The translations under genes were made by a program, and so were the position numbers. The notes under the pieces were generated by a model. The model had not been told where the DNA came from and ran no database searches. It was given only the letters and a program-made list of their open reading frames with translations. A stretch of 64,000 nt of DNA from Pipra filicauda (Eukaryota; Chordata; Aves; Passeriformes; Pipridae), in assembly GCF_003945595.2 (NCBI RefSeq), contig NW_024104902.1:1-64000 (forward strand), in the 5' to 3' direction. Within the stretch, counting starts at the first letter, position 1. Every line of letters begins with the position of its first letter. Shown one piece after another: positions 1-13,380 of the stretch.

Positions 1-1243
1 AGATAGTCCCAAAATCCAATTCCCTAGCTCCATTCCCCCTCCCACATCTCAACCTAATGTGAGATGGGTTTTTCCAGACAAAACACACCAGACTCAAAGT
101 GGGGAAAAGGGAATATATTACAATGACTGTACAAATAAATACCATATCACATTATACACATGATCACAAACTATCTCTACCATGACATATGTATTTACAA
201 TGGATCAGATCTCTTCGCCCCTCCAAATAAAAGTCCAGGAGGGAAAGAAGGACAGATCCCTTCCAGTCCTTAAACAGCAGCATCTTCTGAGGCAGCAGGT
301 TTCTTCTTCTCATGCATGCAGCAGCTGATAGCTGGCTTTCTGCCAGCGTCCACGAGGGAGGTATTCAAGCTCCCCCGGCCCCATCGCCTCACAACCGAGG
401 GGTCTTCCGTGGTCTTCGTAACCCCAGACAAGGTCGTTTCACCACGTCATATCACGAAGACACAGGGGAGTCTTCGTGACGGTCTGGTATCTCCAGGAGA
501 TTCAAGCTCCTTGCAGGGCCTCTGTGCCCTGTCTCTCAGGCTGCCGCCGTGGCAGCAGTGCAAGGGGGGAAAGCCAAGGTCGCCCCCCCCACATTCCATC
601 TGGCCGTCCCGGTCCAGCTGCGGGACGCTCCGAGCTTCTCAGCTCCTCTCTCTCCGGTGCTGCATGTCTAAAACTGCTCTCCAAAACAGGAGTCCATGTC
701 CCTCTTCTCCAAGAGGGATCTCAAGGGAGTTTTGGGGGAGTGTGGTACAGTCTTACCCCCAAGAACTCTGTAGCTCTCAGTTGCTGGCTCTCCTTTCCTC
801 GGCTCTCCTTCCAGGAGTCCTTTCTCTGGTGCTGCATGTTGCTCCTGCTGCTCCTTCCGTTCAGGTTCTTATCTCTGGCTCTCTGCCACCGTTTCTCTGG
901 TCAGTGTCGGCTGCTGCTCTGCGCCCATGGAGAAAACATCTCCCGGCATACTACAGGCACCTAGCCCAGCTTTATGCTGTTCCAGGTCCCTGCAGCCCCC
1001 AGCCAGGGGCTGGGAGGGGGCCAGAGGCCCCAAGGGGCTCAGAGCCCCTACCTCGTGGCTCTACAACATGGCCACCTCTCCTACCACCCAACTACAACTC
1101 TTCTTTTCCAGTCTGGTTGTGATATGTTTACATTTCTGCAGGAGCGCCCATTGGGCAGAATTTCAAAACTTCCAGGGGTTTCCACCCCTTGGGGTCTACC
1201 ACTTCTCTTAGCCTCTGGGGAAAACAAGGTTCAAACCACTACA
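1..1243. mobile_element. GC-rich LTR-like retroelement fragment (left end outside window)
   Basis: The segment is much richer in G+C than the introns beside it. It stops abruptly near 1243, where the + strand ends in CAAACCACTACA, so the opposite strand would begin TGTAGTGGTTTG. TG...CA termini are typical of retroviral LTRs, and avian LTRs starting TGTGGTGGTTTGA are common as I recall them. AATAAA-like signals lie near 136 and 226, and a similar block (CTCTGGTGCTGCATGT type) occurs near 645-666 and 822-840. There is a 10-bp hairpin at 452-479 and two hairpins at 1017-1048. No gag, pol or env similarity is visible. The longest reading frame (316-1122, 268 codons, Ser/Pro/Leu-rich) resembles nothing I know and is probably incidental. 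Orientation and family are unresolved, and the left end and any target-site duplication cannot be seen. A GC-rich unique sequence is the alternative. Confidence 0.5.
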
Positions 1244-4200
1244 AAAGGATTACCAGGAATAAGATTCTGTGTGTGACCATGATTGGTCCCCGTTGGATTT
1301 GTACATTGTGACTGTCTCTAAATACAGTATGAGATTTTTTTTATATTCCATGGCACTGTTGCCTGGGTAGGCCTGAATGCACAGGATAGATGTTCACTTA
1401 GCAACTGTAAAATACATACATTCGTTCCTGGTGTCTGATACATCTCCTTATAGTTTAATTTTTTCATACCATTCAGACTCTTCTCTAAAGTGCTGGCCTT
1501 TTTTCATGGACTTTCCTATGCTGCTCTGCATTATTATACCTTTTAAATCAAGTTTTTCTTGAGTTTTGTGTTACCATCTATTTCTTTCCATCTCCCTTCT
1601 CTAGCTTCTGTCTTCTTTGCTCTTGAACCAAACAGCTTGCCTTCCTTTCTGAGTTTGTTGTGGGCTTCACTGAGAGAAATGGAGAATTTTCTTATCCTAC
1701 CCTCTTTGGTATTAAAAGCCCTCTACTTAAGAGTTAGAGTTGTGTTCCATAGCTGCAGGCTAGCTCAAACTAAGTTGTTGTCTGCCAGTGTTTCATGTGT
1801 AGTTTAGTTAACTGTATCTAAATCAGATACTAAACTGTAGTTTAGTTGACTTAATGTGGGCTGAGGATTAGGAGCTGAGAATTTTGAATTTACTTTTGGG
1901 ACCTCTTGGACAAGATTTCCCTCAATTTCATCATTTTGCCAAACTCGTGTAAATTTTCCCAAGATTACTGAGAGGCACATATGATCCAAAGACCATTTCC
2001 TGTGAAATATCAGAATTGGAGTTTGAGGATTATGTGTATGAAAAAAGGCATATATGCATATTAGTTTGCCAAAACTTTTTAATGTCAGCGAAAAAGATTA
2101 CCAGTCCTGCTTTCAGAAATGGCTGAATTGTGTTCCACAATCAGTGAATATGATGAGAGCATAAACCTGAAAAATTTTGGATTAACCCTTTTAACAATCA
2201 GAAAAATTTGTCTTCATAAGGAACCATACTGTTGCAGAATTCAGTAGGTTTTGAATTTAAGTACTTTGTATTGGGATCCTCATTACTATGGTGTCTCTTT
2301 TTAGTTTATTTTACTTAGAAAACATCGTAACAGCATCTTTTAAGGTGAGGTAATAGAGTCTAATAGAAAATTCTAAAAGAACAAGCCTGCAGTACATGTT
2401 CTGGACTATTGCTGTGTAGGAAAATAGCATACCACAACCCCTTAAAGTGAAGCATAATCCGTTGTTTGCTGCTCGAAGAGAAGGCAGAGGGGGATGCGAA
2501 GAGATGTACTCAGGGTGTTGTATGGCACCCATGCTTTGTTGGTATTAGCACCTCACAACCGCTGAGTTTCCTGAGTTCTTGCATGACAGCAAACTAGATG
2601 AAGCGTGACACAGAACTAAACCACTTTCCTTTGCTCATGCTAGATTGCTGTCAAGCGGATAAAGGATTTAGTCACATCAGTACCTCCTTGTGCCCTCCTT
2701 GGCCTTTGGGCTGCTGTGTTGGCTGTGGCAGGATTTGTGCCAGACTCAGTCTCCTATCCCTTCCAGTCACTTGAGTTGCTCCATGTATAGAAGTGTCTCT
2801 TTTTGCACACAGCTTTGCTTAGCCTGGCACTGTAGTGCTCTATCCATGGCATGGATAATTTGCAAACCAAGTAATCTGTACAGGAGTTAAGAGGGTGATG
2901 ATTATATGGGGAAATATTAACACCTGTTGGTACTATCAGTTATACTTCTAGTACATGGATAATATGAATTACAAGGAGTGATCTCACTTTGCAATGCAAT
3001 TTAAGACGTTTGCTGACCTAATCAGGTACTAAAAAGTTATACCAACCACCCCTATGCCTTTAACACTGCTTATTTTGGCCATGTGTTCTTTTGAATATTC
3101 CTTCCACTTGAAGAAAGCTTTGGAAGATGATGAAAAGGTGCTAATTATGTCTTCCTTGTTTCATATTACTTCACTCATGTTTTTTTAAAAGTTTTACATA
3201 TTTGTGTAGTCAGTGACTTAATTCAGCTTCTCAAAGACAGGGTTCACTGTTGTGCCTGAGGAATTCTGCAACATCTGTAGTTTCATTTATACATACAGAT
3301 ATTTGGCTTAACACTTAAGTTGGTGTTCAGTTAATAGCATTGGATCTTGGCAGACAAAGATGTCTGTAGGAGGAGGATGGAGGAAGCAGAACAGGGCTTG
3401 AACAACAGGTTGATACTGATGAGTGGGACCACAGTGCAAAAGCAACTGACTGTTAAAAAGTAGTAAATAAAACTGAACGACCAGTGTCTAGCTCTTCTTT
3501 TAAATCTCTGTATGTCAGATTAAGTATTTTGAATAATGTATTTTGTAAGGATGATCTAGTAGCTCAATTAAAAATTTTGGCAGTAAAATCAATAAATTTG
3601 TTAGCTCTTAGTTTATGTGGCTACTTAAAATGTCATAGGATTGACTGTCCTTCACAAAATATACTTGTAAATATTCAGATCAGTTTTATGCAAATTTCTT
3701 TCAGAGAGTGGCATTCTCTAGAGACTTTTTTTGGGTAACCACTGTCCTTTTGCATAAGTAATTACAGATAATAACTATTTATGGGGACAACTATTAGATC
3801 TTCAGCTTGTCAACACACCTTTTTCCATTTTTGATGGCTCACATTCAGCTTTATGCAGACTGTATTTCCTGTATGTCTTATTCCTGCTAGCACTCCTTAT
3901 ATTTTCATTTCATGGATATATTTGTTACCTCACATACAGGAGTACTAGTGAGGAAAGAAATTAAAATGCTTTAGGAGTACCTTGAGATATTTATGTGTGT
4001 GGATAACTGTCCCTTGGACAAAACTGGAAGTAGTGAAATTTTCAAAACTTGGGCTGTAAAGCCCAGCTGAGGAGTGCTGTTCATGACTGCTGCTGTATGG
4101 AGCATTTGTTTAGCAAAAAGCAAATGTAATCCTTGGATAGAACTTTGCTTAGGAGATGGTGGTGGTGCACTGGCATGCTAATTCATGAATGAAAAAGCAG

Positions 4201-7200
4201 ACTTATCAGTCTGTAGAGAGTGTCATAGACTGGGAGAAACCCTAGCTGTTTTCCATCCTTTGTATTTATATTCTATATTCTTTACTAAGCTATTGTATAT
4301 TAAGTTCATTCTTTGTTTTTGCATAAATAGGGCAGCAAATATCTACTGTAGAAGTAATGGCAGCTGATAAGCAGTTTCAAAAGATGGAATGAAATCTTGA
4401 ATTCTTCTAGCATTACCTTTCTCCATTTTGATACTCTTCTGGTCTTTAAAATATGGGAACAAGAGGAAGGTGGTGGAAGTTGGTGTATCAATGTAAAATG
4501 ATTTTTAAGTATAGAGAAAGATGGAGGAAAATTCAAACTGACATTGTGATCAACTCTCTTTGTTTTTCCAAACATCCTTGCCCAAATTTTACCCAAAGTC
4601 TGACATTTCTTCTTTTAGGTATCCATTGTGAATAGCACAGCTGGAATAGAGATACACAATACTCCTTCAATCTGTAGATGGGAGGAGAGGAATTGAAGGA
4701 AGGATACTGCTTTCCTACACGCAATAAGCTCAACTTCTCCAGGATTCAAGGAAAAGTAGTAGTTGCCTCCAGCTAGTTTCTTACAATTTTATACTTGTTT
4801 TTCATGTTTAACATATATTAAACTTAATTATTAGCTGAACCTCACCATGTTTAAGGCAGTCTTTTTAGGTTTTGTTTAGGGGGAGGGGGCTTACAGATGA
4901 GAAATACTAAAACACGGCGAAGTTGAGTTAGTTGTATGTGTTCCTTCCATGAGTCAGCAGCACAAGTAGGAAATAGAACTCATGATTATTCTTAGTCCCA
5001 GGGATATTTCATCCCCAGAATAGGCTCATATACTTTGGTCCCTGAACCTGAACAATACCCTGTCTTTATATAGCTTTTAAAAATAATCATGGCACAGAAG
5101 CAGAGTTGAGCTGATTGCCAAATAGGATGGTAGGCAGTTTTTTCTGTGCAAGCATGTTGACAGGAACCTTTGGTTTCCTTTGTTTCCTCTGAAGTGTTAA
5201 GGAACGCTCCATTGTTAGTGCTCCATTGTCTGACTGTATTCTACACCTGTAGGTTTCTAAAGAAGTGTTGGGGAGGTTTTTTGAGGGTTGGTTTGGGTGT
5301 TTGTTTTGTTGTTGTTTTTGATTTGTTGTTGTTTTGGGGGGAGAAGTAGTTGGGAGGGGTTTGTGATGTTTTTTCTTTTTTTTACTACTTCTTTTTCCTT
5401 TGTTTCCTGTGTGTGGAAGGGGAAGTTCTGGAGAAGGAAGGGGGATAAATGAGTCAGGGCTATACTGGATTCTCAAGAGTGAACTGCTAGCAGCATATAC
5501 GATTGTTAGTCATGGTCCTATGTCTCCTAGAGATCTTCAAAACTTCACGTATTTCTTCAGAATTTTTTCTGTTCTGTGATTTGTCCTGGACTTAATGCAT
5601 AATAATAATTAATGGCAGAAGTATAGTATGTCAAGGGGCTTTATGGGCAGCTATGATTTTCCTCATGGTGGCAAAATAAAAACGGGAAGTAATTTGGAAA
5701 GGTTGGTTTTTGTTTTTTTTTTTCACGCAGTGGAAACCTAGGTCAGAAAACATAAATTCTGAGCTTTGGAGAGCAGAGTGACAGAGCTCAGAACATGGGT
5801 CTCTGCTTCTCTCCTTTGTACCTGAATCAAAAGGCTCTATTCTGTTCCTTTGGATTAGTAATATGTATTTTGTAAGATCTTTGAATTCTACCACAACTTG
5901 AGCATATGAATCAGAAAGCTGTTCTGAATATAGCTAATTACGTGAAATGAACTCTGTACATATGCTTTGAATTTTGAAGCTTTAATATTTGGTGGGGATG
6001 GATTTTTTAGAAGTTAAAATAAACAATTCACTTTATGAAATTCACATTTCAGACTTTGTTTTATCTTGGTTCCTAAGCAGTCATGATTTGCAGTTTTGCC
6101 AGCTAACAGAAGTGTCTTTGTATAATTATTCTAAATAGGAAATAGAGGGGAATTATGTGTTGTTTAGTGATAGTTTGGTGTATGTTTGTGTCAGATCTAT
6201 CTGGAAATATTTTTAGCTGTCAAATGGATTTTATTCTAGCTCTAAAGACTGTTTTTCTGTGCCAGATGATTGAGTTATATATTATGATCTTGGAAAGTTT
6301 TGTTTATTACAGCAGGTGGTTGTTTGACAAAGTATATCTATGTGGATGCGGAAAGATTAAGGATTTACTAGAGCAATGAAGAAGGAAATCCAGCAATAAC
6401 CTAATTTTTGGAATGACATCAATAACTGCAAAGACATGCAGTCAGACTTTTCTTCCAGACTATGTTTTTCCTAGAAATATTGTAAAATAGGTTTTTTTTG
6501 TGGTCATAGTAATATACAGACATGAAAGTAGAAATGGTATACCCTTGTAGGATGTAAGTTGGTTTATGCATTTTCAAGTAGTTGTGTGAATTACAAGTAT
6601 GTATTGCTAAAATGACTTTGTCTTGGTGACTGTCTGTGGAATCCAGTAATTCTGAAGGATCAGGGAGGGCACTTTACTTTGTATATTTATGTATAGGCTG
6701 CATATTTGGAGCTCTCCGAGCATCTTGCTCTGTTCATCCACGTACAGAGGCAGTACAGCCTGGACTCAGGTGTTCCTCCCACCTCATAATTCAGGCCAGT
6801 GGCAGAAGGGAAGTGACACTCCCTGATTCCCTGTGCAGTCCTATTTGCTGGACCATATTGCCCTCCAACAAGTAAAATTAACTTCCATACAGTGATTATA
6901 AAATTGGCACAGACAAAACTTATCTGTCTTATTGCATGCTGATCGTGCTTTACTTTCCTGTTTAGCAGATCCAGGAAGGTAGGACTGCTTCAGACCTTTT
7001 ACTAGGTGCTGCTGCTCTGGTGTGGCTGAGATGTTGTAATGTTTCCATTATTAAGCCCTGTTTTCAAATTGCATGTGACTGATATTTGAAAAGTCCTTCA
7101 GTTATTAAATCTTTGCATCCTAACCCTCTCCCTGCATTTGAAGAGAAAATTGATTCAGAATATAAAAATCTGCTGAGTAGTGAATAAACTCAAAATTCTT

Positions 7201-10200
7201 GTTTTCAGACTTTACTGTCTGAATTTTAGAATCTTACTGATTAGGTATAACTCCAAAAGACACATTAATTTTGTAATTAAAAAAATGCATCTTCTGATTA
7301 AACAAAAGATCTTTACTGACTCAGTAGACTTTTACAAGTTTATACTAAATAAAAATTCAGGTTTTAATTTTTGTATCTCGTGTTCTGGGGTTGATTGAAA
7401 CCATGTTGGTTCTTCAGTAGATCTGTCATGTGCAAACAGGTTTGTCACCAAATCATAGACTATGACTGAAAAAATGGTAGTTCAGAAATCAAATTCTACA
7501 AGGGGTTTGAACTGTATGGCATCAGTTTGACTTGGCAAAAAAAAGGTAACAAAATCTAAGCATGAATCCTAGGAAAAATACCAACTACAAGGTGTTGAGT
7601 ATGTTGCAAGTAATATGGAAGAGATCTACACCGTGTTACGTAAAATGCAGTTAATATAACATCATTTAGTGTGAAAATATTCTTGTATTTTACTACAGTA
7701 GCTATTACATTGTGGAGAATGATCATCTCGGTTCACTTTGGTATAAAGCAGTGTTGCTTATTTTTAATTTTGGAAAGAAAACGCTTTTCTCATCAGCATA
7801 AAATCCATTCTCTACAGAAAAAAAGGAGATCTCTATGCTCTGTTCCAGGCCTAGCAGAGCTAAGGAAAGAAATTCAACCTCTAACTTGCTCCCGGTTGCC
7901 AGTGAAATTATATTAAAATTTTAGACTCTGAAGGCTGGCTGCTGAGACCTTAAAGCCATTGTTTCTCTATAATTTGGATGTCACTTTTTTGAGCTGTAGC
8001 TCCAAAGTGATCTCTTAAGATATCCCTCAGTTGCTGGAATCTAGTGAGTCAAAGGGTCTCTCAGGAGCGTGTATCTGTCTGCTCAGCTCTTTTGTGACAC
8101 TGACCTGTCAGTACTATTGTCCCTTTGCGACTTCATCAGACTTTACTGTGACCAGAAGAAAAACCTTTGTTACTACAAGAGATACAGACTGAGGTGATCA
8201 AGACTGGTTTCATTACAGCTTGGTGGTAGCAATGAAATCTAAAATAGGTGCTCAGATTGGACAGTTCTTTGGCTTCTGTTAGAATTCTTCACCAAAATGC
8301 TGAAGCTGATTGTTTTAGTTGCTTTGTTTTGTTTTTCAAATAAATGGGACTTAAATACCTTGTCTTACACTTACGAATGGAAAATAAGATGGAACATTTT
8401 TGACATTGCTTTGTCTTTCATATGGGGGGAAAGAAGGGACTCATCCTAATTTCAAAAATGGGACCGCGCAGACTGCCAAGTGGATAAAGTGCAGTATGTG
8501 CTTCCTGAGGTGTCCTAGGAAAGCCCCTCCCCAAGACCTCAAAAGTACATGTGCTGAAACGGATGGACATCTTCAGACAAGTGAAATGCATGGACAGGGA
8601 GACTCACTGGCCTACCCCAATGGCATTGTCTCTGTGCCTTGTATAATTCTTGAAAATCATGTCTGAAATCGCTGAGCTTTGTATCTTTGTCTCAAGAAGG
8701 TATACTGAGATCTGGTATCACATAAGCATATCTAAGCAAAAATGGTTCATTATGTGCTTTGCTGTTCTAAAGAAAACAATATATAAGTGAAAAGTTAAGA
8801 CGTGATTTATCATGGCTATTTGATACCAAAGAAGGACTTGAGATAATCATCTGGTAGAGTAAGAATCAAAGTTAGGGAGAAAAAACCAGATACCCTGCCT
8901 ATACATTATCAAGAATGTGCCATTTTCTGCTATGTGTACATGCGGCAATATATGTTCAAGCACAGATAAGGCTCTAGTTGGTTTCAAGTTTCACTTTTGC
9001 AGTCAGATAAAAAGAAGATATCTTAGTTTGATATTAAAACATTTTTTCTTGTTTATACAAATGCAAACAAAAAATAATTTTACTTTTTTTCCTTTCTTTA
9101 TGATCTTGTATAATGAAACAAAAGTGTATTGATGCACTTAGTGACTGGTGCCGTTCGAAGAGGGAAGGAACAGGCTTTGTGATTTAGATAGAACCATTTG
9201 GATGCTTCTCTGTACTGTGCATTTGCTGTCCAGATCCTACCAGCTGTTGGTTCTGGTCATGTACTGTGCAGTTATACCTGACAGGCAGTGCATCTGCACA
9301 GACATGTGTGTACAGACACACATATTTCCCTCTGGGCAAGGAAGTGCCCCAGATGGCACCTCTTTGTGACTTCATCCCCTAATTCACTACAGGGCTCATG
9401 AGTCCAGCAAGCTCACTGGGTGAATTTGTACCTGAAAAGAACCCCTGCAGCACAGTACGTTAATATAGAGCATTAATTGTACCAGTCAAGGCAGAGCTCT
9501 GTTCAAACTTGCACTGAGTCATGTTCCCATCTGTCCTGAGTACAGAAAGCTTCTTGTTTAATCTTGGGTTTAAGGCAGGCTGAGGAAGCCACATTAAAAT
9601 AGCTATTGCTTGCTCCTTTGCATCAGGCTTGAGTTCTGAAGAGTAAAATAATAAAGAACACGTGTGTTTAATTAAAGTACAAAGGAAGTAGGAAGGGGGA
9701 TAGCAAGGAACAAATCCAGAAAATAAGGAGTTATTGAGCATCATAATTACAGACATCTGATTATACTGGAGAAATTAAAGGACTCTGAATGAATTAGCCC
9801 TGCAAGCATTCTTAATCTTGAGGGGAGGGAGAGTGTATTCATTAGAGATTGCTTTGTTTGTTTTAAATTACTTATGTTTTCAAAACAGCAATCTTTTTCA
9901 TTATTTTCTTGGTAGTAAAACCTATAATAAAATCTGCAACACAGCTTCCACAGGAATCTCTCTTATAAGTTCTCAGATTTAGTTGAAATAATTACTACTT
10001 CAGTGCTAAATTGAGTGTTCTTTTAGGAAGATCCCAGGAAATATGTTCAACTGTTTTTGAGATTCTGAGCGTTCTGAAAGCTATTTGGTGTGCATGTGTA
10101 AAACAGTCTATCTTAATCTGTCCATGTGATTAAGAATTTATAAATTTGAATTTATTTAAATATTGTCTTTAAGCAGTCTATAAGTTACATGATTGATATG

Positions 10201-11288
10201 CATTTTAATGTGATTTTCATTAAATTGTTTGAGGCATTAAGTACTATCTGAGATGGTGAAAGAGAATGGGCTTGACATACATACACCACTTATAACTCAG
10301 TAAAATACTCCATTAAAAGAATACAAATCCTTCAGTCTCGTATGTAGTGTCTTTTTCATGTATTAGCTGGGAAATACCCTTTTTTTACTGCAAGGAGCAT
10401 CTAAAGATTCTCCAGGCATAAATTCTCATAAAGTTTGCTTTGTCCTTCTCTCTTGTCTCCTCACCATCTCCCACAGATTTTTTCCATACAAAAGGGTGAT
10501 TTGTATTTAAGGATTTTGGGTTCTTTGCATTATACTAAATGAGATTTCTATGTCAAAAAAACTAAATAATTTTTAATTAACTGATACAAGTCTAGAAAGC
10601 TTATGTAACTGAGCTGATAGCAAAGAAGCTGGATTTTTGTTTCTAACACGCTAGCGAAAACTAAAAGCGAGTTTTAACTAAAGGAAGAACATTTAAAAGG
10701 AGAATAGGAAGTAGGTGGAGTTAGAGAAAGCTGGAAAGAAAAAAAAGATTAAAACTGTCATAGGACAAGGGAGTAAATCTAGTTCTGTGCTGTGTTTATA
10801 TTTCTAGAAACCTGGACTGAAATAGGTTTGATGTCACGTACAAGACTGTAATTTGTATTTTTTGGGTGCATGTTTTTGATTGGGTTTTTTGTTTTTATTT
10901 GCTCAATTGAGGGTTTTTTAATGTATTTGCTGCCTAATTAGTGGAAATTCTTGTTTCTGCAATGATGAAATGAAATAGAAACACACAGGCTTAATGCACA
11001 AGAAAGGTATCTGAATATGCAGTTGAAAACTCAAATCTGTTCTGTTGCCAAAGAAATGATTTTATATTCATGAAGACTTATGATAAATACATCCTCAGAA
11101 GCGCATGGAAACACAAACTACTGTTTTGTATTTCTTTGTGTTTTCAGTTGAAACCTCAGTGTTTTTCTTGTGTCACACAGTGATTATTACAAAAATATGC
11201 AGAATATATGAAATACTGAAAGATTGATTAAACTTATTCAGTTCTAAGGATTTGATGTGATTTTTCCCCCCCTCTGTTATATCCACAG
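1244..11288 (+). other. Intergenic or CBLB intronic sequence upstream of the first visible exon
   Basis: About 10 kb of AT-rich sequence with no exon, RNA gene or intact element that I can recognise. Given the splice phase at 11289 it is most likely the 3' part of a CBLB intron, with the preceding exon lying upstream of the window; I looked for that exon (the Y-rich end of the four-helix bundle) and did not see it. It contains a palindrome cluster (1814-1845), a G/T-rich tract (5261-5400) and a few short unrelated open frames. An 88-codon frame at 8400-8666 has no recognisable family or splice context. Confidence 0.6.
5261..5400. repeat. G/T-rich low-complexity tract
   Basis: Runs of TTTG, TTGTTG, GGTTTG and GGGG with almost no C or A on the + strand, followed by a T-rich stretch. 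Its complement gives a spurious Lys/Pro/Thr/Gln-rich open frame (5087-5476, - strand) that should not be taken as a gene. Confidence 0.8.
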
Positions 11289-11435
11289 GAGAAACTTGAC
11301 AAAGCTGTCTCTCATCTTCAGCCACATGCTAGCAGAAATCAAGGCTATTTTTCCAAATGGCCAGTTCCAGGGTGATAACTTCCGTATCACCAAAGCTGAT
11401 GCTGCAGATTTCTGGAGGAAATTCTTTGGAGAGAA
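11289..11435 (+). CDS. CBLB: CBLB exon: end of four-helix bundle and start of EF-hand domain
   Basis: 147 nt after a CCACAG acceptor and before a GTAAGT donor. It starts with the last base of a split codon, gives 48 codons beginning [16 protein letters not shown] and ending FWRKFFGE, and leaves two bases that complete Lys with the next exon. This corresponds to about human residues 140-189: the last helix of the four-helix bundle and the first helix of the EF-hand-like domain of the TKB module. I see only conservative changes from the human protein as I remember it (ADAADF and FGEK against ADAAEF and FGDK). The upstream partner exon is not in view. Confidence 0.96.
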
Positions 11436-13380
11436 GTAAGTAGTAACAGTTTGCCAGATCCTTAATTCTTTCTACTCATAAGCATGAAAAATAATGAACT
11501 TTTCAAAAACCCGAATAATGGTTCTAAGTATGTTAGTGGGCATTTTAAAAGTAATTTCTCGTACAAGTCTTTAAATTAACTGAAATGGCTACATTCATTA
11601 CTATAAATTTTTTTTTCAGTATTGTAATTCACTTAAGGGATGAATAAAAACATATGGGCAGTTCTGTCAAGGGTACTTATGCTCAGTCTTATTGCACAAA
11701 GTTTATTTGTTCCATTCTCTGGTGAAGATAATACATTGCTTCCACAAAGTATAGGTAGGGCAAATCATGTCCTTTCATATTACGTATTTATCCTACAAAT
11801 AGAAGCTCTAAAGTCTGAATTAGGATTTTGATATTAGTTTCCTGGATAGTATGTTTCCTTATCCCATCTTTAACTTTCTAACTACTCCAGTATTTAGTGG
11901 AATGAAATGTGTGGAGTGTGGATATGTGAGTCAATACATATAGCAAATGCAATAGTGAAAATGTAGAAGTAGGCAGATGTTGTGTTCTTGGTTTGTTTCT
12001 GGAAAAAGAAGTTTAATTTAGAATACACATATAGGCTAATACAAGATGTGTAGCTTGTTCAGTTTATCATATGGAATGTTTATAAGTATAACAGTGGCAT
12101 AAGAGGAGTGCCAGAGGCAGGATGTTTGTGTATTTTACGTTATAATAGAGCAGTCATTATGGTCATCAGGTCTGATGTCTTGCACAATGTAGGCAGAACA
12201 ATTCCTGCAGTAATCTGTTGCATTTTCTGAGCATGAGCAGCTCTTTAAAATAAGTCTTACATGTTTTATTTAGAATACCAGCATAGTAGATTGGCACTTT
12301 TGCAAATCAGTTCTTTTCAGTGTGAATTTACAACACTTCCATGTCTTTTTTGCTAGTCTAAACACACCTACTGCTAGCTTTCTGCTTTCTGGTTTCATGA
12401 TAATGTTGTCTGGTAATTTCATTCTTCTGACAAGTTTCTTTCCTGTGTAAATAATATTAGAATGTGATTAAGTTGCTATATCAGTCTTCTTTTTTATTAG
12501 AGAAAAGGAATCTGACCATGTTTTGTGTGACCCATTTTAATGTGAATATAATTTTCAAAATATCTGCAAAAGTTCAGCTACAGTCTTCTGAAGGATTAAC
12601 TTACATGACATGTAGGGCTTTCTATCAGATGAGGCTTTTAAAAAACATGTCAGTCAAAAAAAGAAAAACAGGATCTTTGAAAAAAATGACTAATGATCAT
12701 GTTTGTTCACTGTTTCTGATTTCTCTTCCTCTCTTTTTACCCCTTGCTTAGCAACTCTGAGAATGAAAATTTCTTTGTGGTCCTTCTCTTTTCCTGTTGG
12801 CCTCTGTCCTTGAATGACCTTTACCAGCTGTCTCGATCACAAATTGCATTTCTGTCACTGGGATTTACAGATCTCATCTTCAAGCTGCTATTTCTGTCAT
12901 TTTGTCTGAACCAATTTCTTCAGCTCCCCTGTTAACTATGATGTTCCTCTTTGAGTTTCTTGACTAACTTCCACTGTCTGTGGGAGATTGAAGTGCTTTT
13001 CTTCCAGTGGTTCTGCCAGTTTCCACTGGGAGATAACACCACAGCAGATAGGTACTTGAGGTGTCAGACAGTGGGATACTGTAACATATTAGTAAGTTTT
13101 TATCACAACAGGGTTGGTAAGAAGAATTTTTCAACTGCATCGGTTCATCTGAACAGCTCTGCTCTACCCTTATCTTTCTCTTACTGACACTTGACTCTTG
13201 TTTTCCCTAACTCATTCCTTGGAGCTTTTATTTCTAATACTTTTCAGAGCCCCGGAGCTCTTGCCATACCTTTTCTAGGCTTTGTTTTTTCCTGCTTATT
13301 AAAATTTCTGTATAGAATGCAACTTTAAATGTGAACTTTCAGTAGTAATCCTCTGACCTGCTCCATTCTCCTATGTGTAC

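Noticed and set aside
316..1122. 268-codon open frame, the longest in the window
   Set aside because: It lies in the GC-rich LTR-like segment, where stop codons are rare by composition; overlapping frames are open too, and the Ser/Pro/Leu-rich product matches no family I know.
5087..5476. 129-codon - strand frame rich in Lys, Pro, Thr and Gln
   Set aside because: It is the complement of a G/T-rich low-complexity tract; no domain and no splice context.
8400..8666. 88-codon frame with several Cys residues
   Set aside because: Cys spacing fits no zinc finger I know, there is no promoter or splice evidence, and the length is unremarkable in a long intron.
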